Translations under genes and position numbers: made by a program
Shown here: piece by piece, positions 37,201 through 46,137 of the stretch
How the letters are laid out: each line of letters starts with the position of its first letter
How positions within the stretch are numbered: the stretch's first letter is position 1
The notes under the pieces: generated by a model
Database searches by the model: none
The model's input: only the letters and a program-made list of their open reading frames with translations
What the model was told of the DNA's origin: nothing
NCBI RefSeq assembly: GCF_021190955.1
Contig: NZ_JAIOAO010000002.1
Coordinates: 248,001 to 312,000 of the forward strand
Reading direction: 5' to 3'
DNA from: Parachryseolinea silvisoli
GTDB taxonomy: Bacteria; Bacteroidota; Bacteroidia; Cytophagales; Cyclobacteriaceae
DNA: 64,000 nucleotides

Positions 37201-37493
37201 AGTCATATTTCAAGAACTACGCCGGTATTCGCGAGAACTTCCTGTACGACGCCAGCTTTGTAAAGCTGCGTGAACTGCGCCTGGCGTATGCATTGCCTGC
37301 GGCGATGCTCGCCAAGACACCGTTTACGGGCATCTCGATCGGTGTATACGGCCGCAACCTGGCAATCCTGCATAAGAATACGCCGAACATCGATCCGGAG
37401 ACTGCGCTGGGTTCTGGTAACATCCAGGGTCTGGAAAACGGGCAGCACCCGAGCACCCGTGTTATCGGTGTGAACGTAAACCTGAAACTGTAG
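34296..37493 (+). CDS. SusC/RagA-family TonB-linked outer membrane protein
   Basis: The 1065-residue protein has a signal peptide ending HEAWAQ and a carboxypeptidase-regulatory-like domain (GLPGVNVLVKGTTNGTVTD ... DGNYTLSV). The TonB-box-like LSEVVVTALNIPRDKRSIGYAVQ follows, then a plug domain (IMIRGIKSITG, RPLYVVDGTPI, LKGANAAALYGSRAANGVILITT). A 22-strand-type barrel fills the rest and ends VNVNLKL. It forms a nutrient importer with the SusD lipoprotein encoded 24 bp downstream. The substrate is not evident; no glycoside hydrolase is directly attached. Confidence 0.96.
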   Translation: MKRMLLAFVTASLMLVHEAWAQDRTIAGRITSPEDGTGLPGVNVLVKGTTNGTVTDTDGNYTLSVPSGSNVLVFTFIGLTTQEVEIGDRSTVDVQMASDIRQLSEVVVTALNIPRDKRSIGYAVQQVDGSAVSDVKTNNFVNSLSGKIAGVAVNGSPGSLGGSTQIMIRGIKSITGDNRPLYVVDGTPIDNSNYNGVPPGSASGVRSVEAGFGGTDYGDAVADINPNDIASITVLKGANAAALYGSRAANGVILITTKSGRGIKKGIGIDISSSLEFAKVAVLPKYQNEYGGGYTQTFSTYQGEPVVNYAADESWGPRMDGTPVRQWYSWFPDDPDYGKLTPFSPHKDNIKDFYETGVTRNNSIALVGGNDKTNFRVGYTNYNATGTFPNNELTKNNISLNVESKLTDKLQVIAHANYAHFLHEGIPTSGYSDDLGNTNNSTSFNQWFQRQLDMDKLRHYKTALGEQRSWNISSPTNLHPLYWNNPFWEVYESPTNQVRERVFGDVSLKYQILKGLAIQGWARTDFYTDRRERRQATGSLQQSYYDEDVREVRDNNFELHLTYNKELSPDFTLNLLAGTNVRKRKFYQNYGRTSGGLNSPNFFNLNASIDRPLLSDIYQQKEVQSIFGSASIGYKSLAYLDITGRNDWSSVLPSKNRSYFYPSATGTFVFSELISDHSTVSLGKVRASWARVGNDTDPYRVNTTYQIQTAFGSNPAYGVANNLNNKDLDAEETTTIEFGLEMSFLNGRAGFDLTYYDTKTEKQIIGLDVSAASKYNKYYVNAGEMSNKGFEVMLYGTPIKSASGFNWDISVNWARNVNEVVRLYQGLQNLIINDYSVTTNARIGEPYGTFVMIAHRRDENGTPIVTASGAYVQQPNTVLGTFMPDWTGGVVNTFSYKGFTLGGTIDIRHGGNIYSTTNRYGTYSGLLEETAGLNDKGNPMRDPVADGGGVHVTGVLANGEAYDGYVAAQSYFKNYAGIRENFLYDASFVKLRELRLAYALPAAMLAKTPFTGISIGVYGRNLAILHKNTPNIDPETALGSGNIQGLENGQHPSTRVIGVNVNLKL

Positions 37494-37516
37494 TGGCATT
37501 CAACCCTCAAAACATT

Positions 37517-39007
37517 ATGAAGACATCATTCAAACCTCTATATAGATTCCTCTTTGTCAGCCTGGCCGTCGTGGGATGTACCAGTGACTTTGACGAAATG
37601 AACACCAACCCGAATGAACCGGAGCGTGTTCCTACGGCTTATCTGCTGACGCAAGCACAGCGCAGTGCCCGCGCCGAGCAGCAGCTGTTCGGCACCAACC
37701 TGTATGCACAGCTTTTTGCCGAGACACAATATACCGGCACTTCGCGATACGATCTCGAGCAGCTGTCATTTGATACCTATTACAATGGTCCGCTGGCCGA
37801 CCTGCAGGAGATTATCGATATGAATACCAATCCGGAAACCAAAGACCTGGCAGAAGTGGTGAACTACGGTTCGCACGAGAACCAGTTGGCGGTAGCCCGG
37901 ATCTTAAAAGCCTATCTGGTTCAGATCATTACCGACCAGTGGGGCGATGTGCCGTATACCGACGCCCTAAAGGGTACGGCCAACTTTGCGCCGGCCTATA
38001 CACCTCAGTCGGAAATCTATGCCGACCTGGTGAAGGAGCTGAAAGAAGCCACGGCACAAATTGATGTTACCGGAGAAATACAAGGCGATGTGATCTATGG
38101 CGGCGACATGGGACTTTGGAAAAAGTTCGGTTATTCGCTGTTACTGCGTGTAGGCATCCGGATGTCGCAAGTGCCCGAGGTGCAGAACCTGGCGTTAGAC
38201 GCGATCAATACGGCGCTGGCCGCCCCCGACAATGTCTTTCAGAGCAACGAGGAGAGCGCTGTGTTTAAATACCTGGGCGAGGCGATCAACTCCAATCCGA
38301 TCTACTATCACTTTCACGTCGACAATCGTACAGATTACGCCATCAGTAATACCCTGGTGGATTTTATGCTGGCGCAGGACGATCCACGCCTGGCGGTGTA
38401 TGCCAATCCGACAGAAACTTCTGTTGCGGCAGGCACGCCGGAATATGTAGGCGAATTGTACGGTGTTACGGATGATATCGCCGGTGAGACGGAGAATGCC
38501 GACATCTCTTTCATTGGCGACTACTGGAAAGAAAACGCCGGCGCGCCGCTGATCTTTCAGAGCTATAGCGAAGTGCTGTTCATTAAGGCGGAGCTTGCCG
38601 CCCGCGGTTGGGCCGGCCTAAGCGAAGCACAGGCTGCGGGATTTTACAATGATGCCATTGAAGCATCTATGAATTACTACGGCATTACCGACACGGATGT
38701 TATTGACGAATTTATCAATCAACCGGGTGTTGCTTACGATCAAGCCAACTGGCAGCAGCTGATCGGCGAGCAGAAATGGCTGTCGCTATATGCGGTGGGT
38801 CATGAGCCGTGGTCGGAGTGGCGGCGACTGGGGTATCCGCTGTTGGAACGTGCGCCCAATGCCACAGAAGATCGTGAAATCCCCCTGCGACGGACCTACG
38901 ACACCCGCGAGTTCACGTTGAATCGCGATAATGTCGATGATGCCGTGGCACGGCAAACTAACGGAGGCACCCTTGCCATGAGCACGCCGGTGTGGTGGGA
39001 TCGTTAG
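37517..39007 (+). CDS. SusD/RagB-like nutrient-binding outer membrane lipoprotein
   Basis: The start MKTSFKPLYRFLFVSLAVVGC at 37517 gives a lipobox cysteine at residue 21 and a 496-residue protein. An in-frame start at 37493 overlaps susC but spoils the signal. The SusD_2-type pattern is seen in DFDEMNTNPNEP, AVARILKAYLVQIITDQWGDVPYTDAL and EVLFIKAELAARG, with a C-terminal QKWLSLYAVGHEPWSEWRR. The protein closes the SusC channel as a binding lid at the cell surface. A terminator follows at 39028. Confidence 0.95.
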   Translation: MKTSFKPLYRFLFVSLAVVGCTSDFDEMNTNPNEPERVPTAYLLTQAQRSARAEQQLFGTNLYAQLFAETQYTGTSRYDLEQLSFDTYYNGPLADLQEIIDMNTNPETKDLAEVVNYGSHENQLAVARILKAYLVQIITDQWGDVPYTDALKGTANFAPAYTPQSEIYADLVKELKEATAQIDVTGEIQGDVIYGGDMGLWKKFGYSLLLRVGIRMSQVPEVQNLALDAINTALAAPDNVFQSNEESAVFKYLGEAINSNPIYYHFHVDNRTDYAISNTLVDFMLAQDDPRLAVYANPTETSVAAGTPEYVGELYGVTDDIAGETENADISFIGDYWKENAGAPLIFQSYSEVLFIKAELAARGWAGLSEAQAAGFYNDAIEASMNYYGITDTDVIDEFINQPGVAYDQANWQQLIGEQKWLSLYAVGHEPWSEWRRLGYPLLERAPNATEDREIPLRRTYDTREFTLNRDNVDDAVARQTNGGTLAMSTPVWWDR

Positions 39008-39027
39008 GTTTGGTTAAATATGCACGA

Positions 39028-39058
39028 AAGAGGGGCTGCTTCGGCAGCCTCTTTTTTT
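39028..39058 (+). terminator. rho-independent terminator of the susCD operon
   Basis: GGCTGC-TTCG-GCAGCC forms the core stem, extended by AGAG/CTCT, and is followed by a T-run. Confidence 0.85.
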
Positions 39059-39172
39059 CCGTTTTTTACAATCGCCGGCACTTGTCAGGTCGTTTCTTTG
39101 TGCTTGTAATCCGGCCTGGAAACCGGTTTTACAAGAATTACGTATCTTTAGAAACGATTCCTTTTTACAACA

Positions 39173-39988
39173 ATGGTGTTCCAGGAGATCAAGCCGAGCC
39201 CTACACTGAAGCCCTTCGTGAAGTGTTTCTACTTCTACGAGTCAGGGCCGATCGACGCCTTTGGCGACACCGTGTATCCCAGTGGCAACATGGAGGTGAT
39301 CTTCAACCTGGGTAACGGCCACTGGCAATTTCAAAAAGACAACGATTTCCATACAACGGCGCCCGTCGAGCTTTGGGGACAGATGACCAAGCCCCTGGCG
39401 ATCCGATCGAGCGGCGCCAATACGATGTTGGGTATCCGGTTTTACCCGCACTCGATGGCGTATTTCTTTGAGGAGAGCATGTCGGCTCTTAACAATGAGA
39501 TCATTGACGCCGCCGATCTGTTTGGTCCCACCCTTCGTACGCTACAAAACAAGCTACAAGACACACCCGATTTGCGTACACGCATCACGTTGCTGGAGCA
39601 ATTTCTATTGACACGCTTGCAGGTGTCGGGTAAACGGCAGGCAAAGCTGAAGTTTGTGGGTGAGATCGTAAAAAGTCTGACGTATAATTTCAGTACAGAA
39701 CGTATTGCGGACATCTCGTCGCGCAACAATATCTCGCCGCGCTATCTGGCCATGTTATTTTCCGAGTATACCGGTTTACAACCCAAGCTGTTGTGTAAGA
39801 TAAATCGCTTTAACTATAGCCTGAATCTGATTCACTCCAACGATCAGGATCTTACCAGCATCGCTTACGATTCGGGGTATTTTGATCAATCGCATTTCAT
39901 CAAAGATTTCAAGCTGTTTACAGGCCTGACGCCACATGCGTTTACGGCAAATGCTTCGGCACTGAACCTGGCGCTGGCGGAGGGTTAA
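39173..39988 (+). CDS. AraC-family transcriptional regulator
   Basis: The 271-residue protein has an N-terminal effector domain of the DUF6597 type (KPFVKCFYFYES, YPSGNMEVIFNLG, GIRFYPHSMAYFF). The C-terminal AraC domain reads TERIADISSRNNISPRYLAM and LTSIAYDSGYFDQSHFIKDFK, then TGLTPHAF. It is convergent with the DoxX-like gene and overlaps it by 4 bp. Its target is unclear; susCD lies upstream but behind a terminator. Confidence 0.93.
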   Translation: MVFQEIKPSPTLKPFVKCFYFYESGPIDAFGDTVYPSGNMEVIFNLGNGHWQFQKDNDFHTTAPVELWGQMTKPLAIRSSGANTMLGIRFYPHSMAYFFEESMSALNNEIIDAADLFGPTLRTLQNKLQDTPDLRTRITLLEQFLLTRLQVSGKRQAKLKFVGEIVKSLTYNFSTERIADISSRNNISPRYLAMLFSEYTGLQPKLLCKINRFNYSLNLIHSNDQDLTSIAYDSGYFDQSHFIKDFKLFTGLTPHAFTANASALNLALAEG

Positions 39989-40803
39989 TCTGTTAAAACC
40001 GGCTGAGTTGTTGCCTGCTCACGTCGTCGTGTTGCTGCGTTGGCAATGACGAACGCCGTGCCACAAAAGGCTAATGCTGAGAATGCCGCCGTGACCTCGT
40101 TGCCGTCGGCTTCAAAGGGTGTCGCGATCGCACGCGGAATGTGTACCATAAAGAACCAGAGCAGGATCATGACGCCAAGCAGGTTGCCGACGATGCGAGT
40201 CTGATTGCGCGTTACGATGCTTACGCCGGAGCCAATGAGGCATACACCGGTAAAGGCTGTCCAGAATTGTGGGTAGGGCATCCACGCAGGCACGAGCTTC
40301 TGCACAAATTCCAGGTATAGAAAGTGCATACAGCCAAACGTGATCATGGTGATGGAGAAGAACCAACGGCCGGCGGGTATAAGTTTTTCCAACAGGCGTA
40401 GCAACGAGGATCGATACGGAGCGTTTGTCTTAACGGTGCCGGCGGTTACAAAGGCTCCGCCTGCGAAGGCCAGTTCTTTAAAGGCGTTGGTCCACGTGGC
40501 GATGTGATGATAGTATGGATTGTGTAAAAACTCAAAGGGTATATAACTCGCGACAAGCAATATCAACAGGCATCCACCAAGGAGTAAGGATACAACCCGC
40601 GCGTGCCAGTTGAATGCTATCGCCAGGCCTGCGCCGGCGATTGCTATACTTCCGACGTACGCCAGGAGGGTATATACCGGGCTTTGCACGGGCCAGTCCG
40701 GTACAATCATGACACAAAACTTGCCGTAGAAGAGTTGATGTATGCCAACACAACCCATGGCAAGACCAAAGGCGATATTTCCTGCTTTTGTAAGCTTTTC
40801 CAT
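39985..40803 (-). CDS. DoxX-like membrane protein (internally duplicated)
   Basis: The 272-residue protein has about eight hydrophobic helices arranged as two similar halves: IAFGLAMGCVGIHQLFYGKF and FFSITMITFGCMHFLYLEF each open a DoxX-like four-helix bundle. The polar tail is short. DoxX-like proteins are often linked to oxidative stress or redox processes, but this member's role is not known. Confidence 0.8.
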   Translation of the reverse strand: MEKLTKAGNIAFGLAMGCVGIHQLFYGKFCVMIVPDWPVQSPVYTLLAYVGSIAIAGAGLAIAFNWHARVVSLLLGGCLLILLVASYIPFEFLHNPYYHHIATWTNAFKELAFAGGAFVTAGTVKTNAPYRSSLLRLLEKLIPAGRWFFSITMITFGCMHFLYLEFVQKLVPAWMPYPQFWTAFTGVCLIGSGVSIVTRNQTRIVGNLLGVMILLWFFMVHIPRAIATPFEADGNEVTAAFSALAFCGTAFVIANAATRRREQATTQPVLTD

Positions 40804-40918
40804 AGGGGTGAGGAAGGTGGGTTATGTTTGTAAAGCTTTTGATTTCGACACGAAAGAACAAACGATGCTACCCCGAATGACGGTTTTGGGCCGCTGAATC
40901 CTCCTTTCGGCAGGCAGG

Positions 40919-42202
40919 CTAGAACGCCGTCTCGTATATTACATCTCCCCGCCCGTTCTGTAGACTCACGTCGTCGATCGCTCCAGGGCTGATGAAGTTA
41001 AAGACTATCCCTACTATTCTGCCAAAGTCTTTCTTATACGATATTGTGTGGACAGGTTGATGATTTAAGGATATGGTGACCTGTTTGCCCTTGTTGTGTA
41101 TCTGCACGGTCTGCCAGTCGTATAGGTTACATCCTAACGCGGAGAGGTCATGATTTTTGCCGCTTAGTCTCGTCTCCCCCATTCCCAGGTATAATTCTCC
41201 AACACAGCCTGGCATGGTGAGCTGTAAGTAGAATATATCTTCTTCGGTCACGATCGTTACTTGCGCCCTGGGGCACGACATATTTTGTAAGCTGTCGAGT
41301 CTCAGACGTGCCTGCAGCATGAAACTGTCGCTGCGAATGTGGTCGAAGTCTCGGATGTTGTAGTAGCGCAATTGGAAGCGTTGGGAGATGTCTACCCCTG
41401 CGGCGGCCAGTTGCGCTTCGGTGATGTGCAGGTCGCCGGTTCCCGGGGATGTTATCTTGTCTAAGTAAAAGGGCTCGCGGCTGTCGTCGTTATACTCGGC
41501 CACGGGCAGCCAGCCATCAGTTTTAATGTGGATGCGGACTTTGCGCACGATCGAGTCGTTTACAATGAGCTTGGCACGGTGGAAGCCGGGCAGATAATAT
41601 ACCGAAGAACGATAATGGCTGGCGGGGTCGATCACTTCTTTGTCGCGTGGGTCCCACGACTGTTGAATGAAAAAGCTGTCGGCGGTGATATTACTGACGT
41701 CGTACCGGAACTGAACGGTGTTGGGTACACCGATGGTGACTGTCTTGTCGGCCTGGAAGGGAATGTCGGCAGGCAAGACGAGCGGGCGTGGGCTTGCGGT
41801 ACGGTTGGTGGCTTGTAATAATACCAGCAGCGTAACGAGCGCAGCAGACGCGGCAGCGGCCCACCACCAGGTGTTGGCTATCCGACGGGCGGGTTTCGTT
41901 GGGGGTATTGATGTTGGTTGTAACTCGGCCTCCAGGACGGTGGCCTGTTTAAAGTCTGCCCAACTGGCGTGGCCCAGCACCGATACGAGGGCGTTGAGCG
42001 TAGACGGGTGTGGTACCTGTGTGACGTCGTCACGCCACAGCCGTTTGAGTGTGGAAAGACTGAGGCGTATGCCCGAGCGTTGTTCAATTTGGTCGGCCAG
42101 TTGTTCGAGCTCACGTTGGCGCGGCCGGGTGTGCGGATCACTCCACAGGCGGGCTTGCACCTGTGCGCGGTAATATTCTATATAGTCTTTATCGGCCGCC
42201 AT
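40919..42202 (-). CDS. HTH-transmembrane regulator with extracytoplasmic PKD-like and LamG-like domains
   Basis: The N-terminal 90 residues look like a DNA-binding domain (QRSGIRLSLSTLKRLWRDD ... HPSTLNALVSVLGHASWADF). A single membrane helix lies near residue 115 (WWWAAAASAALVTLLVLL). Beyond it comes a PKD-like beta-sandwich (KTVTIGVPNTVQFRYDVSN ... HRAKLIVNDSIVRKVRIHI), then a concanavalin/LamG-like domain (SFMLQARLRLDSLQN ... WQTVQIHNKGKQVTISLN). The layout suggests a one-component sensor that reads an envelope ligand and controls DNA directly. It is divergent from the LamG-like secreted protein at 42323. Confidence 0.75.
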   Translation of the reverse strand: MAADKDYIEYYRAQVQARLWSDPHTRPRQRELEQLADQIEQRSGIRLSLSTLKRLWRDDVTQVPHPSTLNALVSVLGHASWADFKQATVLEAELQPTSIPPTKPARRIANTWWWAAAASAALVTLLVLLQATNRTASPRPLVLPADIPFQADKTVTIGVPNTVQFRYDVSNITADSFFIQQSWDPRDKEVIDPASHYRSSVYYLPGFHRAKLIVNDSIVRKVRIHIKTDGWLPVAEYNDDSREPFYLDKITSPGTGDLHITEAQLAAAGVDISQRFQLRYYNIRDFDHIRSDSFMLQARLRLDSLQNMSCPRAQVTIVTEEDIFYLQLTMPGCVGELYLGMGETRLSGKNHDLSALGCNLYDWQTVQIHNKGKQVTISLNHQPVHTISYKKDFGRIVGIVFNFISPGAIDDVSLQNGRGDVIYETAF

Positions 42203-42322
42203 GAGGTAACATCAACAATAAACGACAAATGACCGGTAAATGGACGCTATATGGCCGGGTTGGTGGCCGTTGTGAACGCCATTTTTGCGTTGTACTAGAA
42301 AATCTTTCAACCATCGTCACTT

Positions 42323-42976
42323 ATGAATACAAACGTAAAATCCTCGCTCCTGCTTTTAACGTTGCTAGCCCTGGCTTTACCGGTCGTTGCGCAACAAGCC
42401 AGGACGTACGATCTGCAGCAGTTACTCAAAGAACGGAAGTTTCAGGTGTATTTGCCAAACCCCTATCCGATAACGGACGCCCGAAACCAGAAGCAAGGCA
42501 TTAGCCTCACGGGTGTGGCCTGGATCACCGGCGAAGAGTTTTCGACAGGGACTATTGAAGTCGACCTAAAGGGTTATGATGTCTTTCAGATGAGCTTCAT
42601 CGGTGTTGCATTCCACGGTGTCGACACCACGACGTATGACCTGGTGTACTTCCGGCCCTTTAACTTCCGCGCGGAAGATCCCGTACGGAAGATTCACGCG
42701 GTACAGTATGTAAGCCACCCCGACTATACCTGGCACCGGCTGCGCGAGGAGCAGAACGGCCTCTATGAAAAAGCTGTGACGCCGGCACCGGTCGCTACGG
42801 ACTGGTTCCACGCCAGGATTGAAGTAGGGGCTACCGACGTAAAAGTATATGTCGACCATGCTACCACACCCTCGCTGGTGGTCAAAAAACTAAATACCCG
42901 CAAGACCGGTCGCATCGGCTTGTGGAACGACGGTGTGGCGGGTATGTTCGCCAACCTTAAGATTACACGCCAGTAG
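42323..42976 (+). CDS. secreted LamG/concanavalin-like protein
   Basis: The 217-residue protein has a signal peptide (LLLLTLLALALPVVAQQ). The rest is a jelly-roll domain of the laminin-G/DUF1080 kind, with GTIEVDLKGYDVFQMSFIGV, DWFHARIEVGATDVKVYVD and a closing GRIGLWNDGVAGMFANLKI. Such domains bind or cleave glycans, but no catalytic residues can be assigned. It faces the HTH-membrane regulator, which carries a related domain outside the membrane. Confidence 0.75.
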   Translation: MNTNVKSSLLLLTLLALALPVVAQQARTYDLQQLLKERKFQVYLPNPYPITDARNQKQGISLTGVAWITGEEFSTGTIEVDLKGYDVFQMSFIGVAFHGVDTTTYDLVYFRPFNFRAEDPVRKIHAVQYVSHPDYTWHRLREEQNGLYEKAVTPAPVATDWFHARIEVGATDVKVYVDHATTPSLVVKKLNTRKTGRIGLWNDGVAGMFANLKITRQ

Positions 42977-43000
42977 AGCTGACGTCGTTGTGTAAGAACA

Positions 43001-43030
43001 AAAAAGAGGTTGTGTGCCGCAACCTCTTTC
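43001..43030. terminator. bidirectional terminator
   Basis: AAAGAGGTTG (43003-43012) pairs with CAACCTCTTT (43020-43029) between convergent genes, with A- and T-rich flanks. Confidence 0.8.
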
Positions 43031-43057
43031 TTGTATTCCGATCGTGTTATTCCCGCG

Positions 43058-43435
43058 TTAGATCCAATCCAATTGCTTTACGGTCTTTTCGCTTTCTACG
43101 TTGCCGGTGTGTAATGTTTCTTTTGGTTCAAAGAGCAGGTTAAAAACCAGTTCACCGTTGGTATGCGGGCGATGCTCGACCCCTTTGGGGACAATCAATA
43201 TCTCGCCTTCTTTTACTTCTACTGTGCGGCCGTCGCGGAAGTCCATCAGCAAGGTGCCTTTAAACACCATAAATAGCTCGTCCTCATTTTCGTGGCTATG
43301 CCATACAAAGTCATCTTTCAGCTTGCAAAGCTTTACGTATTGACCGTTCAGCTCGCCGATGATGTGTGGTGTCCATTGTTTTTCAAACAAGGAGAATTTT
43401 TGCATGATGTTTATGGCCTCTATTTTCTTTTCCAT
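43058..43435 (-). CDS. cupin-domain protein
   Basis: The 125-residue protein has the two cupin motifs: HSHENEDELFMVFKG (metal ligands His, His, Glu) and a later GVEHRPHTNGE with the fourth ligand. It is a small cytosolic beta-barrel; relatives include mannose-6-phosphate-isomerase-like proteins and simple binding proteins. No pathway is suggested by context. Confidence 0.9.
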   Translation of the reverse strand: MEKKIEAINIMQKFSLFEKQWTPHIIGELNGQYVKLCKLKDDFVWHSHENEDELFMVFKGTLLMDFRDGRTVEVKEGEILIVPKGVEHRPHTNGELVFNLLFEPKETLHTGNVESEKTVKQLDWI

Positions 43436-43557
43436 AGTTCGTGCGGTTCGTTATGCTGGTGCTATGTTAATGCACGAACCTCAGAAATGCTATTGTTAGC
43501 CCGTAATCTTTATGGCGGGGCTGAGCCGGCGAAACATGACGTAGAGGCAATGCACCC

Positions 43558-45975
43558 TTACTCTTGCTTTAGCGAGTCTGTGGGATTAGCCATGGCGGAT
43601 TTAATTGTCTGGACACTCACCGTAAGCAGCGCCAACAGCAATACAAAGGCGACGGCAAACAAAAATATCCCGACATTGAGCGTGATCCGTACAGCATAGT
43701 CGGCCAACCATTGCTGCATGAGCAGGTATGCGACGGGCACGGCGATGAATGCGGCCACGATCACGGTTTTCATAAAGTCCCGCGAAAGCAAGCTGACCAC
43801 CGTACTGACCGAGGCACCCAGGACCTTGCGAATACCGATCTCTTTTTTGCGCTGCAGGATGGTGTACGATGAAAGTCCAAACAGGCCGAGACACGCGATG
43901 AAAACGATCAATCCGGAGAATGCGGCCATAACCTGGAGGAGGTTTGTATCGGCGCGATACTGGTTGTCATAGCGTTCGTTCAGGAAGAAATAATCGAACA
44001 CGGTGTTGGGGTATACTTTACGCCACACTTCTTCGACAGATGCGACAGTCTTTTTTATATCGGAAGTTGTCAGCTGTACCGCGAAATAGTCGGCCGCCTC
44101 GCCATAGTTGAACAGCATAGGCAGGTGTTGTTCCTTGGGAGACCGGAAATAGAAGTTTTTAAGCACGCCTATAATCGTTGATCCGTCGGCATTGTGGCGT
44201 GTGCGGAAGGTAACTTTAGTGCCGACTGCCTGTTCAGGATTAGCGAATCCCAGCGCTTTGGCGGCTTCTTCATTGATGATTATCTGGTCGTGGTTGGGAA
44301 CACCGTTTTCAAAGTTGCGTCCTGCCAGCAAGGTCATGTTAAGAGACGGTATAAAATCAGCATCGATAGGGATGTAGGAGTACAAGTACCCGCCACCGTT
44401 CCCGGATGATTGCCCCAGGCGAAGCACGTGTGTGGTGCTGAGTTCCTGAACGTTCACTCCCGGGAGTGATGCCGCCCGGTATACCGAGTGTATATCAGGA
44501 TTCTTCAAGAGCTCTGTCTTGAGCGTCTGGCTGGCGCGGCGGGCAATGGAGTCGGGTAACATCACCTGTTTACCCGTGAGCACGAGGGTTTGGTTGATGT
44601 TCATCCCCAGGTCGTAATGCTGCAAGAATCGCACTTGCAGGTAAACGGTGCACATGCTGATGATCAATACGACGGTAGCGCTAAACTGGAAGATCACGAG
44701 GCCTTTACGCAGTAGCTGTCCGTGTGTAGAAGATTGGAACTTTCCTTTCAGCACCGTGGCCGGGCTAAACGATGCGAGCACAAAGGCCGGGTACATACCC
44801 GACAATAGTGATCCGGCGACCAGCAATCCGATGAATAATAACCAGAAAGAACGATCGTGCAGAATGTTGAGCGACACCGGTTCTCCGGAGAGGTTCTGAA
44901 ACAAGGGGAATGTGAACTGTAGCAATGCCAGTGCTACGGCACCAGCCAGTACATTTACGAGGACGGATTCCCATAAGAATTGAAACATGAGCTGCACTTT
45001 GAGCGACCCCATCACCTTACGTACGCCTACTTCGCGCGCGCGTTCCATGGCGCGCGCCGTCGACAGGTTTAGATAGTTCACCCAGGCAATGACGATAAGG
45101 AATACAGCGATGAAGCCGAGGTAATATACTGCCTTGATGTTACCCGGGGGCTCGGGCTCGTATGCTTTGTTGGAGTAGAGATGGATGTCTTTTATCGGCT
45201 CCGCTACGAAGTACTCCTGCTCTAATTTGCCTTTAAGCTCTGTCTCTGTCAGGGCGTGGAGTTTCTTATTAAGCTGCGGAAGGTCTGTACCGGGGGTGGT
45301 TAGTATATATGTATATTCATTATTGTTATTCCACTTGTCATCGGGGTACCAGGGCTTCAGCGTCTTTAACGAAAGTCGGGAGAGTAAGAATGTAAACTTT
45401 ATGTGCGTATTGGGCGGCGGGTCGGCCACGACGGCTTTGACGCGGTAAGGGTTGTTGTCGACTTCGATCAACTCGTCGATGATCTCCGTACGACCGAAGT
45501 ATTTCTTCGCCATGGATTCGGTCACGATAACTTCAAAGGGCGCGGTAAGGGCGGTGGTGGCGTCGCCGTGTAACAACGGATAGCTAAACACGGTTAGTAC
45601 AGAAGGATCGGCCCAGTATAATTTTGTCTCCAGAAAGTTTTGGCCCCCCGCCCGCACGTTGACAGACCCATCCATGCCGTATAGTCTGACGAAATCTAGC
45701 ACCTCGGGCATTTTTTCTTTGAGCATCGGTCCCAGGGGCGCATACGATTCACAATCGGTCATGTCGTATTGCTCACCATTGTAAAAATCCACGGTGACGC
45801 GCAGGATATTGTCGGCATTTTTGTGAAAGTCTTCATAGCTCCGCTCGAAGCGGATGTATTGCACGATGAAAAGAAATGCTGCCATGCCCAGGGCCAGGCC
45901 CGTGATGTTGATGATCGTGAAAATCCGGTTCTTGAGAAGGGTCCGGTATGCTATGCGGAGATAGTTGATTAACAT
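43558..45975 (-). CDS. FtsX/MacB-type ABC transporter permease
   Basis: The 805-residue protein starts MLINYLRIAYRTLLKNRIFT and is a paralogue of the protein at 14688-17162. It has an N-terminal helix (GLALGMAAFLFIVQYI), a MacB-like periplasmic domain, three helices with RAREVGVRKVMGSL, a second periplasmic domain, and three final helices with QRKKEIGIRKVLGAS. No ATPase gene is adjacent. It is probably part of an efflux or envelope-maintenance system. Confidence 0.93.
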   Translation of the reverse strand: MLINYLRIAYRTLLKNRIFTIINITGLALGMAAFLFIVQYIRFERSYEDFHKNADNILRVTVDFYNGEQYDMTDCESYAPLGPMLKEKMPEVLDFVRLYGMDGSVNVRAGGQNFLETKLYWADPSVLTVFSYPLLHGDATTALTAPFEVIVTESMAKKYFGRTEIIDELIEVDNNPYRVKAVVADPPPNTHIKFTFLLSRLSLKTLKPWYPDDKWNNNNEYTYILTTPGTDLPQLNKKLHALTETELKGKLEQEYFVAEPIKDIHLYSNKAYEPEPPGNIKAVYYLGFIAVFLIVIAWVNYLNLSTARAMERAREVGVRKVMGSLKVQLMFQFLWESVLVNVLAGAVALALLQFTFPLFQNLSGEPVSLNILHDRSFWLLFIGLLVAGSLLSGMYPAFVLASFSPATVLKGKFQSSTHGQLLRKGLVIFQFSATVVLIISMCTVYLQVRFLQHYDLGMNINQTLVLTGKQVMLPDSIARRASQTLKTELLKNPDIHSVYRAASLPGVNVQELSTTHVLRLGQSSGNGGGYLYSYIPIDADFIPSLNMTLLAGRNFENGVPNHDQIIINEEAAKALGFANPEQAVGTKVTFRTRHNADGSTIIGVLKNFYFRSPKEQHLPMLFNYGEAADYFAVQLTTSDIKKTVASVEEVWRKVYPNTVFDYFFLNERYDNQYRADTNLLQVMAAFSGLIVFIACLGLFGLSSYTILQRKKEIGIRKVLGASVSTVVSLLSRDFMKTVIVAAFIAVPVAYLLMQQWLADYAVRITLNVGIFLFAVAFVLLLALLTVSVQTIKSAMANPTDSLKQE

Positions 45976-46137
45976 GGGACGGGTGATGCGTTCTGAGCTG
46001 TATTGCTAAAATAGTGCCATGCGCAAAATAACGTTGTTTTGTACCAATAGGAAGTGTTGCATGGTCGGTGATGGGCGTTTTTGTTCGCCGGCGGACATCA
46101 CATCAGACTACTGTATCTTATCTTTACTTAAAAAAAC

